From the NCBI RefSeq assembly GCF_030063185.1, contig NZ_JASISP010000003.1, positions 137,024 through 201,023 of the forward strand: a stretch of 64,000 nucleotides of DNA. Direction: 5' to 3'. The notes under the pieces were generated by a model. The model ran no database searches. It saw only the letters and a program-made list of their open reading frames with translations, and was not told the origin of the DNA. Each line of letters begins with the position of its first letter. The first letter of the stretch is position 1. Shown one piece after another: positions 24,311 through 33,894 of the stretch. Source of the DNA: Arthrobacter sp. H35-D1. GTDB lineage: Bacteria > Actinomycetota > Actinomycetes > Actinomycetales > Micrococcaceae. A program made the translations under genes and the position numbers.

Positions 24311-26143
24311 GTGACTTTACTTAGTTCGATGGACGCTGCCCGCTACGTTGTCGATGCCTTGGAACGGGCAGGGGTTGACCACGTGGTGGTGGCCCCTGGT
24401 TCCCGAAGCGCCCCCTTGGTGTATGCCCTGGCCGAGGCCGAAGCGGACGGCAGGCTCAACTGCCATGTGCGCATTGACGAACGCGTGGCGGGTTTCACGG
24501 CGCTGGGAATCGCCTTGGGTGGCGACGCCCCCGTTGCCGTGGTGACAACCTCCGGAACGGCCGTGGGCAACCTGATGCCGGCGGTGATGGAGGCCAATCA
24601 TTCCGGCACGCCCTTGATTGTCCTCTCCGCTGACAGGCCCGAAGAGCTTCGTGGCACCGGGGCCAACCAGACAACGCAGCAACTGGACCTCTTCGGCGAC
24701 CACGTGCGCTTCGCCACCGATGTGCCGGCCGGCACCGATCCCACCAGCGCCATCTCTACCGCGTTGAGTGCCGCGCGTGGCCGGCTTGAGGGCATTCCTG
24801 CGGGACCGGCGCAGGTCAACTTGGCCTTCCGCGACCCCTTGACGCCTGCCCTGGACGGTTCCGAGTGGGAACGTTTGCTACCGGTCGTCAAGGATCCAGT
24901 GGTTGAAGGGCGGGGGGTTGAAGGGCGGGGGGTTGAAGAGCCGGAGGTTGAAGAGCCGAGGGGTGAACGGTGCGAACCCCCCGGGTCCGGGGTGCCCGGA
25001 TCACCGGGAGCGCTTCGCCCGGTGGATGCAGTTCCACCACCGGAAGAGCACGGATCACCGGAGGTGCTGCCGTCCACGAGCCACAGGACAGTGGTGGTGG
25101 CCGGGCACGGCGCAGGACCCGAGGCAGAGTACTTTGCCCGGATGCTGGGCCTGCCACTGCTTGCCGAACCTTCCTCCAACGCGCGCTTCGGACCGAACGC
25201 AGTGGGCCCCTACCGGCTGCTGCTGGACCAGTTCGGTCCGGACAGCTCGCAGCCGATCCAGCGGGTGGTGCTCTTTGGGCGCCCCACCCTGTCCCGGCAA
25301 ATCAGCGGGTTGTTGGCCGATGCATCGTTGGAACGTGCACTGTTCCTCCCCGCCGCTGTGTCCTGGTTTGAAGCTGGCCGTCGCACCGAGCTGATCTTGA
25401 CCCAGTGGGACCAGCTGGCGGGGTTTGCAGGTCGCGGGCCCGATGGTTGGCTGCAGGCCTGGCTGGCTGCGTCCGCGCGGGCCGAGGCTGCGCTGGATGA
25501 AGTGCTGGAGGAGACCGGCCACATGGCAGCTGGCGGGATGCTGACGGGTCCCCGGGTGGCGCGTGCCATCTGGGCCCGGGCACAGCAGGATCCCGGCAGC
25601 AATCTCATGCTGGGGTCCTCCAACCCCGTCCGCGACGTGGATCTGGCCGGACAGCCCACAGCTGAAAATCAGGTCACTGTCCACGCCAACCGCGGGCTGT
25701 CCGGCATTGACGGGACGATTTCCACAGCAAGCGGGGTGGCATTGGCCACGGGGCGGGCAACGCGCGTGCTGCTTGGCGATGTGACATTCCTGCACGATTC
25801 CGGCGCCCTCGCCATCGGCCCCACTGAACAGCCGGTGCAGCTGCAGGTCGTGGTGCTCAACGACGCCGGCGGCGGGATCTTTTCAGTGTTGGAACACGGC
25901 AAGTTGGCGCAGGCACCCAACTACGCCTCCGCCGTCGAACGCTTCTTTGGCACGCCGCACACCGTGCAGCTGGCTGCCCTCGCCGCCGCCTACGGGTGGG
26001 AACACAGGCTGGTGCACACCGCTGCGGAACTCGACCAAACGCTGGCCACCCCGGTCCGAGGTCGGAGCATCATCGAAGTGGCGGCAAGCCGTGCCGGGCT
26101 GCGCGAACTTCACGCGCGCATCAGCAAGGCACTGGAAGTCTAG
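24311..26143 (+). CDS. menD: SEPHCHC synthase MenD
   Basis: 2-succinyl-5-enolpyruvyl-6-hydroxy-3-cyclohexene-1-carboxylate synthase, a ThDP enzyme that condenses 2-oxoglutarate with isochorismate. The N-terminal domain holds HVVVAPGSRSAPLVYAL and the catalytic-type Glu region HVRIDERVAGFTALG. The C-terminal ThDP/Mg region includes GLSGIDGTISTASGVALA and VVLNDAGGGIFSVLEHG. At 610 residues it exceeds the usual length because of an insertion at about residues 195-257, which starts with pentapeptide repeats VEGRG/VEEPE. GTG 24311 is the start. The insertion lies between domains, so activity is probably kept. Confidence 0.94.
   Translation: MTLLSSMDAARYVVDALERAGVDHVVVAPGSRSAPLVYALAEAEADGRLNCHVRIDERVAGFTALGIALGGDAPVAVVTTSGTAVGNLMPAVMEANHSGTPLIVLSADRPEELRGTGANQTTQQLDLFGDHVRFATDVPAGTDPTSAISTALSAARGRLEGIPAGPAQVNLAFRDPLTPALDGSEWERLLPVVKDPVVEGRGVEGRGVEEPEVEEPRGERCEPPGSGVPGSPGALRPVDAVPPPEEHGSPEVLPSTSHRTVVVAGHGAGPEAEYFARMLGLPLLAEPSSNARFGPNAVGPYRLLLDQFGPDSSQPIQRVVLFGRPTLSRQISGLLADASLERALFLPAAVSWFEAGRRTELILTQWDQLAGFAGRGPDGWLQAWLAASARAEAALDEVLEETGHMAAGGMLTGPRVARAIWARAQQDPGSNLMLGSSNPVRDVDLAGQPTAENQVTVHANRGLSGIDGTISTASGVALATGRATRVLLGDVTFLHDSGALAIGPTEQPVQLQVVVLNDAGGGIFSVLEHGKLAQAPNYASAVERFFGTPHTVQLAALAAAYGWEHRLVHTAAELDQTLATPVRGRSIIEVAASRAGLRELHARISKALEV
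24901..24975. repeat. 15-bp tandem repeats inside menD
   Basis: Five consecutive 15-bp units. The first two are identical (GGTTGAAGGGCGGGG), the next two vary (GGTTGAAGAGCCGGA, GGTTGAAGAGCCGAG), and the fifth is diverged. They encode pentapeptides VEGRG, VEGRG, VEEPE, VEEPR and GERCE, and the frame is kept. Confidence 0.9.
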
Positions 26144-26269
26144 GAGACTCACCAAGAACTGGCGGAAGGGCTGATGATTCTGTAGGCGACGCCAGGGAGG
26201 CCGAGGCCGCCCACGGCCGATTGGCCGGAAAGTCGCCGAGGAAATATCGTCCCCCTCCGCCCATCGCCA

Positions 26270-27073
26270 CTAGAGGACGCGGCTGAGGAACTCCTGCGTC
26301 CTGCGGTGCTGCGGGTTGGCGATGATCTCGCGTGGATTTCCCGATTCCACCACCATGCCGTCGTCCATGAACGTCAGGGTGTCTCCCACTTCACGGGCAA
26401 AGCCGATCTCGTGGGTCACCACAATCATGGTCATGCCCGACTTGGCCAGGCTCTTCATGACTTCCAAAACATCGCCCACCAGTTCAGGGTCCAAGGCGGA
26501 AGTGGGCTCGTCAAAGAGCATGAGTTCCGGCTCCATGGCCAGGGCCCGGGCAATAGCCACACGCTGCTGCTGCCCTCCGGAAAGCTGCGCTGGGTAGTAG
26601 TTGGCGCGGTCGGACAGGCCAACCATTTCCAGCAGTTCGTGCGCCTTTAATTTGGCGGCCGTCTTGGACTGGTGCTTGACCTGGGTGGGTGCCTCAATGA
26701 CGTTCTGCAGTGCTGTCTTGTGCGGGAACAGGTTGAAGCGTTGGAACACCATGCCAATTTCCCGGCGCTGGTTGGCAATTTGCTTGCTGCTCAGGTCATG
26801 GAGGCGGCCATTGCGCTCACGGTAGCCAATGAGTGCATCATGGACGTAGATCCGCCCCGCGCTGATGGTCTCCAACAGATTGATGCAGCGCAGCAGCGTC
26901 GACTTGCCCGAACCGGACGGGCCGATGATGACGGATACTTCGCCGGGGTTGACCTGCAGGTCTATGCCCTGCAGGACGTGGTGGTCGCCGAAGAACTTGT
27001 GCACGTTCTCAATCGAGACCAACGGCTTGACGTCAGCGCCTTGTTTCCGGGGATTTGCCGAAGTTTCTGTCAT
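26270..27073 (-). CDS. polar amino acid ABC transporter, ATP-binding protein
   Basis: The ATPase of an importer of the glutamate/glutamine type, 267 residues. Walker A is GPSGSGKST (residues 51-59), the signature is [15 protein letters not shown], and Walker B is [14 protein letters not shown], followed by the switch His in [11 protein letters not shown]. It is the last gene of a leftward three-gene operon; its ATG overlaps the permease stop by 4 bp. The N-terminal 16 residues are an unstructured extension. Confidence 0.93.
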   Translation of the reverse strand: MTETSANPRKQGADVKPLVSIENVHKFFGDHHVLQGIDLQVNPGEVSVIIGPSGSGKSTLLRCINLLETISAGRIYVHDALIGYRERNGRLHDLSSKQIANQRREIGMVFQRFNLFPHKTALQNVIEAPTQVKHQSKTAAKLKAHELLEMVGLSDRANYYPAQLSGGQQQRVAIARALAMEPELMLFDEPTSALDPELVGDVLEVMKSLAKSGMTMIVVTHEIGFAREVGDTLTFMDDGMVVESGNPREIIANPQHRRTQEFLSRVL

Positions 27074-28044
27074 GGCTGCTGGCCTTTCACGGTCCCGCTG
27101 GAATTGGGTGTGCCCCCGGCATGCGCGGCCGCCGCAGCGGCGGTTGCCTTGACGGGTTTGTGCGTGACGTTGTCAACGCCCTTGCCGTAGTACCGCTCGA
27201 TGTAAAACTGCCCCACCATCAACAACGAGGTGATTACCAGGTACCAGATGGCGGCCACGATCAGCAGCGGGATGGGCAGGTAAGTGCGGTTGGCAATGGT
27301 GTTGGTGACGAAGGTCAGGTCCAGGGTGAAGGGGATGGCCAAAACCAGGGAAGTTGTTTTGAGCATGCCGATGGTTTCATTCCCGGTGGGCGGGACAATA
27401 ACCCTCATGGCCTGGGGGAGGACGATGCGCCACATGATCTTGGAGCGGCGCATGCCCAACGCTTCAGCGGCTTCCATCTGACCACTGTCAACGGATTTCA
27501 GGCCGGCCCGGAAAATCTCGGCCAAATAAGCCGACTCGTTCAGGCCCAGCCCAACCATGGCGGCCACCAGCGCGGTGATGATGTCCTGGGTGTTGAAGGA
27601 GAACCATTCGGGCCCGAACGGAACGCCAAAGATGATCTTTGGATACAGCACCGAGACCAAGCCCCAAAAGACCAATTGCGTGTAGACAGGCGTGCCGCGG
27701 AAAAACCAGACCCACACCCACGACACGTACCGGAACAGCGGATTCTCGGATTGGCGCATGAAAGCCAGCAAAATTGCCAGCGTGATGGCAAGAACCATGG
27801 CGGCAACTGTCAACAGCAGCGTCCAGCCGATGCTCTGCAACACCAGAACGTCGAACAGGTACTTCCCGACAGTGTCCCAGCGGAAGTTTTTGTTGGTGAC
27901 AAGGCTTTGGGCAGCCAACGCCACGAACAGCAATATGACTGCCCCGCCAATCCAACGGCCCGGATGGCGAACCGGAATTGCCTTGATCAGGTCAAGCTCG
28001 CCATCCGTGCCGGCTTGCGCCCCGTGCACGGTGCGAGAGCTCAC
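27070..28044 (-). CDS. polar amino acid ABC transporter, permease
   Basis: A 324-residue His/Glu/Gln/Arg-type permease. Hydrophobic helices alternate with the EAA loop, [22 protein letters not shown], which docks the ATPase. [14 protein letters not shown] is a family segment. The protein begins with a charged stretch before the first helix ([19 protein letters not shown]) and ends in an Ala/Gly-rich cytoplasmic tail. It overlaps the neighbouring genes by 4 bp on both sides, so one permease probably forms a homodimer. Confidence 0.93.
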   Translation of the reverse strand: MSSRTVHGAQAGTDGELDLIKAIPVRHPGRWIGGAVILLFVALAAQSLVTNKNFRWDTVGKYLFDVLVLQSIGWTLLLTVAAMVLAITLAILLAFMRQSENPLFRYVSWVWVWFFRGTPVYTQLVFWGLVSVLYPKIIFGVPFGPEWFSFNTQDIITALVAAMVGLGLNESAYLAEIFRAGLKSVDSGQMEAAEALGMRRSKIMWRIVLPQAMRVIVPPTGNETIGMLKTTSLVLAIPFTLDLTFVTNTIANRTYLPIPLLIVAAIWYLVITSLLMVGQFYIERYYGKGVDNVTHKPVKATAAAAAAHAGGTPNSSGTVKGQQP

Positions 28045-28964
28045 TTGCTTGCCGTCGGATTCAGCACGGCCTTGGAGATGGCACCTTCGTCGTTGTTCCA
28101 GTCCTTGAGGATCTGGGTGTAGGTGCCGTCCTCCATGAGCTTGTTCATGACCTGCTCGATGACTTTGGCAAACGCGGTGTCGTCCTTGGCGATGGCGATG
28201 CCCTGTTCTGCGGCGTCGTACACGTCGCCAAGGGTCTCAAGCGAGTCGCCGGTCTTTTGCAGGGAGTTCTTGATGATGGGTGAATCGGCGCTCATGGCAT
28301 CGATGCTGCCGCTGACAAGGCGAGTAGTGACGTCCGTCTGGTTCTTCAAGGAGATGACTTCGATGGCCGGCTTGCCTTCGTCGAGGCACTTTTGGTTGCG
28401 GTCCTTGACGTCCGGGTCTTCTTCAATGGTTCCGGTCTGCACGCCAACCTTCTTGCCGCAGATGTCATCGAGGCTGAAGTTGTTTGGGTTGCCCTTCTGC
28501 ACGGCCCACAGCACCCCGGCATTGAAGTAGCTGACGAAGTTCACGGCCTTGGACCGCTCTGGATTGATGGTGAAGGAGGAAATGCCCAAGTCGTACTTGG
28601 AGCCCAGGCTCGGCAGGATCGTGGAGAACTCTGAAGTGTGCACGTCCACCTTCTTGCCCAGAACGGCTCCAATGGCCTTGGCAAGGTCAACGTCGTAGCC
28701 AATGGGAGTCTGGCCGTCCGAAGCCAAGAACTCGGCCGGTTCATACGATGTGTCGGAGCCAACGTCCAAGGTGGCCTTGTCCTTGAGCGCGGCTGGCAGC
28801 ATGGCAATCAGCGCATCGTCCTTGGCAACGCTGGAGGGGTCAAAGGTGGAGCTGTCGCTGCCGTTGTTGGGGGATTCTTCGGCGTTGCTGCAACCGGTTA
28901 GTGCCAAGGCTGTGGCAGCGAGAACAGCTGCAAACTGCAGCCCCAATTTCGATTGATTACGCAT
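28041..28964 (-). CDS. polar amino acid ABC transporter, substrate-binding lipoprotein
   Basis: A 307-residue SBP_bac_3-type binding protein. The signal peptide ends in the lipobox LTGC (Cys at residue 25), so it should be lipid-anchored outside the membrane. The binding domain holds LDVGSDTSYEPAEFLASDGQ and GYDVDLAKAIGAVLGKKVDV, and the ligand-pocket region LGISSFTINPERSKAVNFV. It is the first gene of the operon. AAAGGG lies shortly before the ATG, and a Crp/GlxR-like palindrome lies about 57 bp upstream. The actual amino acid cannot be read from sequence. Confidence 0.93.
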   Translation of the reverse strand: MRNQSKLGLQFAAVLAATALALTGCSNAEESPNNGSDSSTFDPSSVAKDDALIAMLPAALKDKATLDVGSDTSYEPAEFLASDGQTPIGYDVDLAKAIGAVLGKKVDVHTSEFSTILPSLGSKYDLGISSFTINPERSKAVNFVSYFNAGVLWAVQKGNPNNFSLDDICGKKVGVQTGTIEEDPDVKDRNQKCLDEGKPAIEVISLKNQTDVTTRLVSGSIDAMSADSPIIKNSLQKTGDSLETLGDVYDAAEQGIAIAKDDTAFAKVIEQVMNKLMEDGTYTQILKDWNNDEGAISKAVLNPTASK

Positions 28965-29020
28965 TTTTTACCCTTTGGTTCGGTGTGAGGTGCCAGCGCT
29001 AGAAAACTAGTCTAACCCGG

Positions 29021-29036
29021 CGTGATGTGCATCACG
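29021..29036. promoter_or_regulatory. Crp/GlxR-like palindrome upstream of the amino acid ABC operon
   Basis: CGTGATGTGCATCACG is a near-perfect palindrome with the core GTGA-n6-TCAC, as in the Crp/GlxR consensus TGTGA-n6-TCACA. It lies 57 bp upstream of the substrate-binding protein gene and 54 bp past the menF stop. Confidence 0.5.
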
Positions 29037-29089
29037 GTAAACAATATTTTGCTATTGAACAACCTTATTGGGTCTGAGGCAAGGGCTCG

Positions 29090-30523
29090 TCAAGGGCTCA
29101 TGTCTGCAACCCCGTACAAGGGGGATGTTTCTCGAGGGTGGTCGCGCAGGTTCAGGGCCTGGAGCATGGGGCGAAATTTCGCCCACGTTTCGGCCAGCTC
29201 GGCCTCCGGGTCGGAGGCTTCGACAATGCCGGCCCCTGCAAACAGGCGCGCATGGAGGGAGTCTTCCAAGACGGCGCCGCGCAGGGCTATTCCCCACTCC
29301 CCGTTGCCCACCCCGTCCAGCCAGCCAACTGGGCCGGCATAGGGACCGCGATCCATTTTCTCCAGCTTCAAGATGAGCTTTCCGGCTTCGTCGCGCGGGG
29401 TTCCGCAGACGGCAGCCGTGGGATGCAAGGCTTCAACCAAGGCCAAGGAGCTGGGCAGATGGCCGTTGGCGCTTGCCAGCTCAGCTGTGACATCGGAGGC
29501 CAGATGCCACACATTGGGCAGCTCCAGGATGAACGGTTCAGCGGGAAAAGAAAGGTCGGAAGCAAACGGGGCCAGCTGGCGGACGAGGGAGCGCACGGCA
29601 AAGTCGTGCTCCTGTCGCTGCTTGATCGAGCCTCCCAAAACAGTGTCTGCAAAGCCCGTGGAACCGACCGGTTCGTCCTCTCGGTCAAGTGTCCCGGCCA
29701 GCACCCGAGCCTGGGCCGTGGAGCCGTCCACCTTGATCAAAATTTCAGGCGTTGCACCCACCAATCCACCCACCCCATAGGTCCAACACTGGGCATAAAG
29801 GCGCGCCAATCGTTGCAGAATCGAAACTCTGCGGACAGGTTCAGTGAACGTTGCCACCACATCACGGGCCAAAACCACCTTTTCCAGGCCGCCGCGGGCT
29901 ATGGCAGCCACTCCGGCAGTCACCGTGTCCTTCCACTGTGCCTCGGTGAGGGCCCCGGGCCGGACAGTGCCGTCAGAGATAATGCCGTCGGAAACAGTGG
30001 CGTCGGCGTCAGCGCCGGTGCCCGCGGAGGGGAACTTCGGCGTCGTGCTTGCCGAGGGAGCCGCCAGGTACCGGAGCAGAAGGGCAAGTGCGGAATCGGC
30101 AGTGGGGGTTGTGCCTTCAAGGACCAGCTGGGTGAGCCAAACGGTGCCGCCGAAGAAGCCGACCACGAGCTCGGGCACAATCAGCACCGATTCGAAAGCG
30201 CTGGTCTTGGAGAAGGCGAAGGAGCCAAACGCCATGGGGCCCGTGCCTGGCATGCGCACGGAATCGTTGACATCGGAGCCGGCCAGAAGCTTCCGCCACC
30301 ACTGTTCGGCGTCGGAAAAGCGGCTGGGTCCCGTGCCTTGGAAACGTGCGATCTCGCCCAGGCCCACGAGGCCTTCGCCGCGGCGCAGCCAGCACAAGGG
30401 GTCGTCGGTGGACAGGGCGCCCAACAAGCCATCCGGGGTGGACATGTTGAGGCTAGACAGTGAGGCCGGGTCCAGGGCCGTGGTCAGGGTGCGCAGCGAA
30501 TGGGTGCCCAAGGAAGCAGTCAT
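29090..30523 (-). CDS. menF: isochorismate synthase MenF
   Basis: A chorismate-binding enzyme of 477 residues that converts chorismate to isochorismate, the first step of menaquinone synthesis and the partner substrate for MenD. The C-terminal catalytic domain shows GGLEKVVLARDVVATF, YGVGGLVGATPEILIKVDG, LAGTLDRE and ALHPTAAVCGTPRDEA, with ERMDRGPYAGPVGW-like sequence (KMDRGPYAGPVGWLDG). The N-terminal half is less conserved, as usual. It is transcribed away from menG, with a 108-bp gap between starts. Confidence 0.92.
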   Translation of the reverse strand: MTASLGTHSLRTLTTALDPASLSSLNMSTPDGLLGALSTDDPLCWLRRGEGLVGLGEIARFQGTGPSRFSDAEQWWRKLLAGSDVNDSVRMPGTGPMAFGSFAFSKTSAFESVLIVPELVVGFFGGTVWLTQLVLEGTTPTADSALALLLRYLAAPSASTTPKFPSAGTGADADATVSDGIISDGTVRPGALTEAQWKDTVTAGVAAIARGGLEKVVLARDVVATFTEPVRRVSILQRLARLYAQCWTYGVGGLVGATPEILIKVDGSTAQARVLAGTLDREDEPVGSTGFADTVLGGSIKQRQEHDFAVRSLVRQLAPFASDLSFPAEPFILELPNVWHLASDVTAELASANGHLPSSLALVEALHPTAAVCGTPRDEAGKLILKLEKMDRGPYAGPVGWLDGVGNGEWGIALRGAVLEDSLHARLFAGAGIVEASDPEAELAETWAKFRPMLQALNLRDHPRETSPLYGVADMSP

Positions 30524-30637
30524 GATGAGTCAAGATTACTCGCCCGGGCGCCCAAGTCCGGCCCCAGCACGGTGTGATCACCCACAAGTCGGGCGTTGGC
30601 GTGCGCGAAGTTCGGCAAAGTTTGAGAGACTATGGGG

Positions 30638-31351
30638 GTGAAACGTGCATCCTTGGAGAAGCGTCCGGAAGAAATGGCCGCCATGTTTGACGACGTGGCC
30701 CCAAAATACGATCTCGTCAATGACATTCTGTCCATGGGGCAGACGCGCCGCTGGCGCCGCATTGTGGTTGACGCGGTTGGCGCCGTGCCCGGCCAAAGAG
30801 TCCTTGACCTGGCCGCCGGCACCGGCACCTCAAGCGAGCCGTACGCCGACGCGGGCATCAACGTGGTGGCCTGCGACTTCTCTGTGGGCATGCTCAAGGT
30901 GGGCAAGCGCCGCCGTCCCGACATTGATTTTGTCGCCGGGGACGCCATGAATCTGCCTTTCGCAGACAACTCATTTGACGCCGCGACCATCTCCTTTGGC
31001 CTGCGCAACGTCATGGACCCCAAGAAGGCACTGCGCGAGATGCTGCGCGTGACCAAGCCCGGCGGCAAGGTGGTGGTGGCGGAATTCTCGCACCCCACCC
31101 TGGCTCCGTTCCGCACTGTTTACACCGAATACTTGATGCGTGCACTGCCGCCCATCGCCCGGAAGGTCGCGTCCAACCCCGACGCCTACGTGTATCTGGC
31201 CGAGTCCATCCGCGTGTGGCCCAACCAGGACACCTTGTCCGCCTGGCTCAGCGAAGCCGGTTGGCAGGACGTCGCCTACCGGAACCTGAGCGGCGGGATT
31301 GTGGCCGTCCATCGCGCCACCAAACCCACTAGCGCCAGCCCCACCAACTAA
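30638..31351 (+). CDS. menG: demethylmenaquinone methyltransferase MenG (UbiE family)
   Basis: The SAM-dependent C-methyltransferase that finishes menaquinone, about 237 residues. The SAM site is [12 protein letters not shown]. Other UbiE segments are [51 protein letters not shown] and the C-terminal [15 protein letters not shown] 30638 ([12 protein letters not shown]) fits the family N-terminus; ATG 30632 lies two codons earlier. The geranylgeranyl reductase gene follows after 16 bp. Confidence 0.93.
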   Translation: MKRASLEKRPEEMAAMFDDVAPKYDLVNDILSMGQTRRWRRIVVDAVGAVPGQRVLDLAAGTGTSSEPYADAGINVVACDFSVGMLKVGKRRRPDIDFVAGDAMNLPFADNSFDAATISFGLRNVMDPKKALREMLRVTKPGGKVVVAEFSHPTLAPFRTVYTEYLMRALPPIARKVASNPDAYVYLAESIRVWPNQDTLSAWLSEAGWQDVAYRNLSGGIVAVHRATKPTSASPTN

Positions 31352-31367
31352 AGGAAATCCACCCACT

Positions 31368-32690
31368 GTGAAGGTACTGATCGTGGGGGCCGGCCCCGCC
31401 GGATCCACCGCTGCCTACCACCTGGCCACGGCCGGGATCGACGTGACCGTGCTGGAAAAGACCCGTTTCCCGCGCGAAAAGGTATGCGGCGACGGACTGA
31501 CCCCGCGCGCCGTGCGTGAAATGCAGCTCATGGGCCTTCCGCACGACCCCGCAGAAGGCTGGCGCCGCAACAAGGGCCTGCGCCTGATCGCCGGCGGCCG
31601 CCAAATCGAGGTGCCCTGGCCCGAGCTGAGCAACTTCCCCGACTACGGCCTGATCCGCACCCGCCTGGGCTTCGATGAGGCGCTTGCCGCGCACGCCCGG
31701 GCTGCGGGCGCCGTCATTCTTGAGGGGCACTCCGTCTCCACCGCGCTAACGGACGACGCCGGAACCGTGGTGGGTGCCAGGGCGTCACTTTTGGATGACG
31801 CGGGCAGGAAGACGGGTGATTCCCGGGACTTCTTTGCCGACGTGGTGCTGGCCGCCGACGGAAACTCCACCCGCACAGCCGTCTCCCTGGGGTTGCAAAA
31901 GCGCGACGACAGGCCCATGGGGGTGGCCTACCGGACCTACTTCACTTCGCCGCGCCACGACGACGACTGGATGGAGGGCTGGCTGGAGCTGAACTCGCCC
32001 GAGGGCAAGATACTTCCCGGCTACGGCTGGGTGTTCGGCGTTGGCGACGGCACCTCCAATGTGGGCCTGGGCATTTTGAACTCCTCCAAGGAATTCGGAA
32101 AATTGGACTACCGCCAAGTGCTGCGAGATTGGACGGCCGCAATGCCGGCCGAGTGGGGGTTCACGCCTGAAAACCAGGTGGGCCCCATCCGCGGGGCAGC
32201 CCTCCCGATGGGCTTCAACCGAACACCGCACTATTCCGAGGGCCTGATGCTGCTGGGCGACTCCGGCGGCATGGTCAGCCCGTTCAACGGTGAAGGCATC
32301 TCCTATGCCATGGAATCGGCCAGGTTCGCGGCCGAATTCATTGTCCGGGCGGCAGGGACCAACTCGGCGCTGGCCGCCAACCATGCGCTCTCCGGCTACA
32401 GCGACTTTGTCCGCGACCAGTGGGGAAGCCACTTCACCCTGGGGCGTGCGTTCGCCTTCCTGATCGGCAAGCCAAGCATCATGAAACTGGCACTGCGCAC
32501 GGGCATGCCGTTGCCGGTGCTGATGCGGTTCGTGGTGCGCCTGATGGCCAATCTCACGGACAAGGACGAACGCGGTTTTCAGGATAGAGTGATTCATCTA
32601 CTGGAGAAGATGGTCCCCGCCACGGGGAATCAGGACATGTCCCGCACATCCAAGCAACAATCCCTTCCAATAGTTAGTGTTGAGCAGTGA
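31368..32690 (+). CDS. geranylgeranyl reductase family FAD-dependent oxidoreductase (MenJ-like)
   Basis: A 440-residue flavoprotein. The FAD dinucleotide fold is KVLIVGAGPAGSTAAYHLA at the very N-terminus, and the second FAD segment is LMLLGDSGGMVSPFNGEGIS. In related actinobacteria such enzymes (MenJ in mycobacteria) saturate one isoprene unit of menaquinone. The location between menG and the polyprenyl diphosphate synthase supports that role here; reduction of other prenyl chains is possible. GTG 31368 has AAAGGAAATCC upstream. The stop overlaps the GTG start of the next gene (GTGA). Confidence 0.9.
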   Translation: MKVLIVGAGPAGSTAAYHLATAGIDVTVLEKTRFPREKVCGDGLTPRAVREMQLMGLPHDPAEGWRRNKGLRLIAGGRQIEVPWPELSNFPDYGLIRTRLGFDEALAAHARAAGAVILEGHSVSTALTDDAGTVVGARASLLDDAGRKTGDSRDFFADVVLAADGNSTRTAVSLGLQKRDDRPMGVAYRTYFTSPRHDDDWMEGWLELNSPEGKILPGYGWVFGVGDGTSNVGLGILNSSKEFGKLDYRQVLRDWTAAMPAEWGFTPENQVGPIRGAALPMGFNRTPHYSEGLMLLGDSGGMVSPFNGEGISYAMESARFAAEFIVRAAGTNSALAANHALSGYSDFVRDQWGSHFTLGRAFAFLIGKPSIMKLALRTGMPLPVLMRFVVRLMANLTDKDERGFQDRVIHLLEKMVPATGNQDMSRTSKQQSLPIVSVEQ

Positions 32691-33790
32691 CTACTTCCGC
32701 GAACCACAGCTGGGCCCCTGCCGGTCAAGGGCGCCCTGAATCGCACGACCCCGATCCCAGCACCATGGCCATCGCCACGGGCATGGCGTTGCCGTCCGGT
32801 TTTTCAGCCGTCGCGGACGACCCGGATCTGGGGCCCTCCGTTGCCATGAGTTTGGCCCGGGTGGAGAAGAGGCTGCGGGAAGCGATTGCCCATTCCGACC
32901 CGCTGGCCGACGCCACCAGCCGCCACCTCGTTGAAGCTGGCGGCAAGCGGATCCGGCCGTTGTTGGTGCTCCTTGCCGCCCACCTCGGCGACCCAAACCG
33001 GTCGGAAGTGGTGCAGGCCGCCGTCGTGGTGGAACTGACGCACCTGGCCACTTTGTACCACGACGACGTCATGGACTCCGCTCCGTATCGTCGTGGCGCC
33101 CCCACAGCCCACGAGGTCTGGGGCAACACCGTGGCGATCCTGACCGGCGACCTCCTCTTTGCGCGAGCCTCCATTCTGGTCTCGGAGCTCGGCGGCAAGG
33201 CGCTGGGCATCCAGGCCCGCACCTTCGAACGGCTGTGCCTGGGCCAGCTGCATGAAACGGTGGGGCCGCACGACGACGAAGACCCCATTGAGCACTATCT
33301 CTCCGTCATTGCAGACAAGACCGGATCTCTCGTTGCCGCGTCGGGGCAGCTTGGAGCCATCTTTGCCGGAGTAGACGAGGACGTCGAGGACATTTTGCTG
33401 GAGTACGGCGAGAAGGTGGGTGTGGCCTTCCAGCTGGCCGACGACGTCATTGACGTCACGGGGTTGAAGCAGGTTTCCGGGAAGTCGCCCGGCACGGATC
33501 TGCGCGAAGGAGTGCCCACCCTGCCTGTTCTGCTGCTGCGCAAGGCCGCGGCCGCCGGCGACGCGGAGGCCGCTGCCGTGCTGGAACTCGTTGACGGGGA
33601 CCTGAGCAGCGACGAGGCCCTGGCTGCCGCGGTGACGGCGCTGCGCGAGCATCCTGTCACCGCAGCATCGTGGGCTGTCGCCCGGGAATGGTCGGACGCA
33701 GCCGTTGCTTCGCTGGCAGCCATGCCCGAGGGCATTGTGAAGACCGCCCTCGCCACGTTTGCTGAAGCAGTGGTTGACCGAGAAGTCTAA
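32687..33790 (+). CDS. trans-polyprenyl diphosphate synthase (menaquinone side chain)
   Basis: A 367-residue long-chain isoprenyl diphosphate synthase. The first Asp-rich motif is D126-D-V-M-D130 in LATLYHDDVMDSAPYRRG, and the second is DDVIDVTG. GGKRIRPLLVLLAA is the substrate-binding segment. It probably makes the polyprenyl (C40-C45) tail of menaquinone; exact chain length cannot be read. The first about 45 residues are non-conserved, so the true start might be downstream, for example the ATG of MAIATGMALPSGF, although GTG 32687 is coupled to the preceding stop. Confidence 0.92.
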   Translation: MTTSANHSWAPAGQGRPESHDPDPSTMAIATGMALPSGFSAVADDPDLGPSVAMSLARVEKRLREAIAHSDPLADATSRHLVEAGGKRIRPLLVLLAAHLGDPNRSEVVQAAVVVELTHLATLYHDDVMDSAPYRRGAPTAHEVWGNTVAILTGDLLFARASILVSELGGKALGIQARTFERLCLGQLHETVGPHDDEDPIEHYLSVIADKTGSLVAASGQLGAIFAGVDEDVEDILLEYGEKVGVAFQLADDVIDVTGLKQVSGKSPGTDLREGVPTLPVLLLRKAAAAGDAEAAAVLELVDGDLSSDEALAAAVTALREHPVTAASWAVAREWSDAAVASLAAMPEGIVKTALATFAEAVVDREV

Positions 33791-33844
33791 GTAGCTGCAA
33801 CGACGGCATGGCCCGCCGGCCGCCTTGCTGGGATTCGAATGTGC

Positions 33845-33883
33845 AGTAGTCGGCAATGTCTTCGAAAAACATTGCCGACTACT
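33845..33883. terminator. perfect 14-bp hairpin between convergent genes
   Basis: AGTAGTCGGCAATG (33845-33858) and CATTGCCGACTACT (33870-33883) are perfect inverted repeats around an 11-nt loop. There is no downstream T tract on either strand. The place, after the polyprenyl synthase stop and after the leftward DUF6301-like remnant, suggests a bidirectional termination or mRNA 3'-end structure. Confidence 0.5.
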
Positions 33884-33894
33884 CCCGTTTCGAT

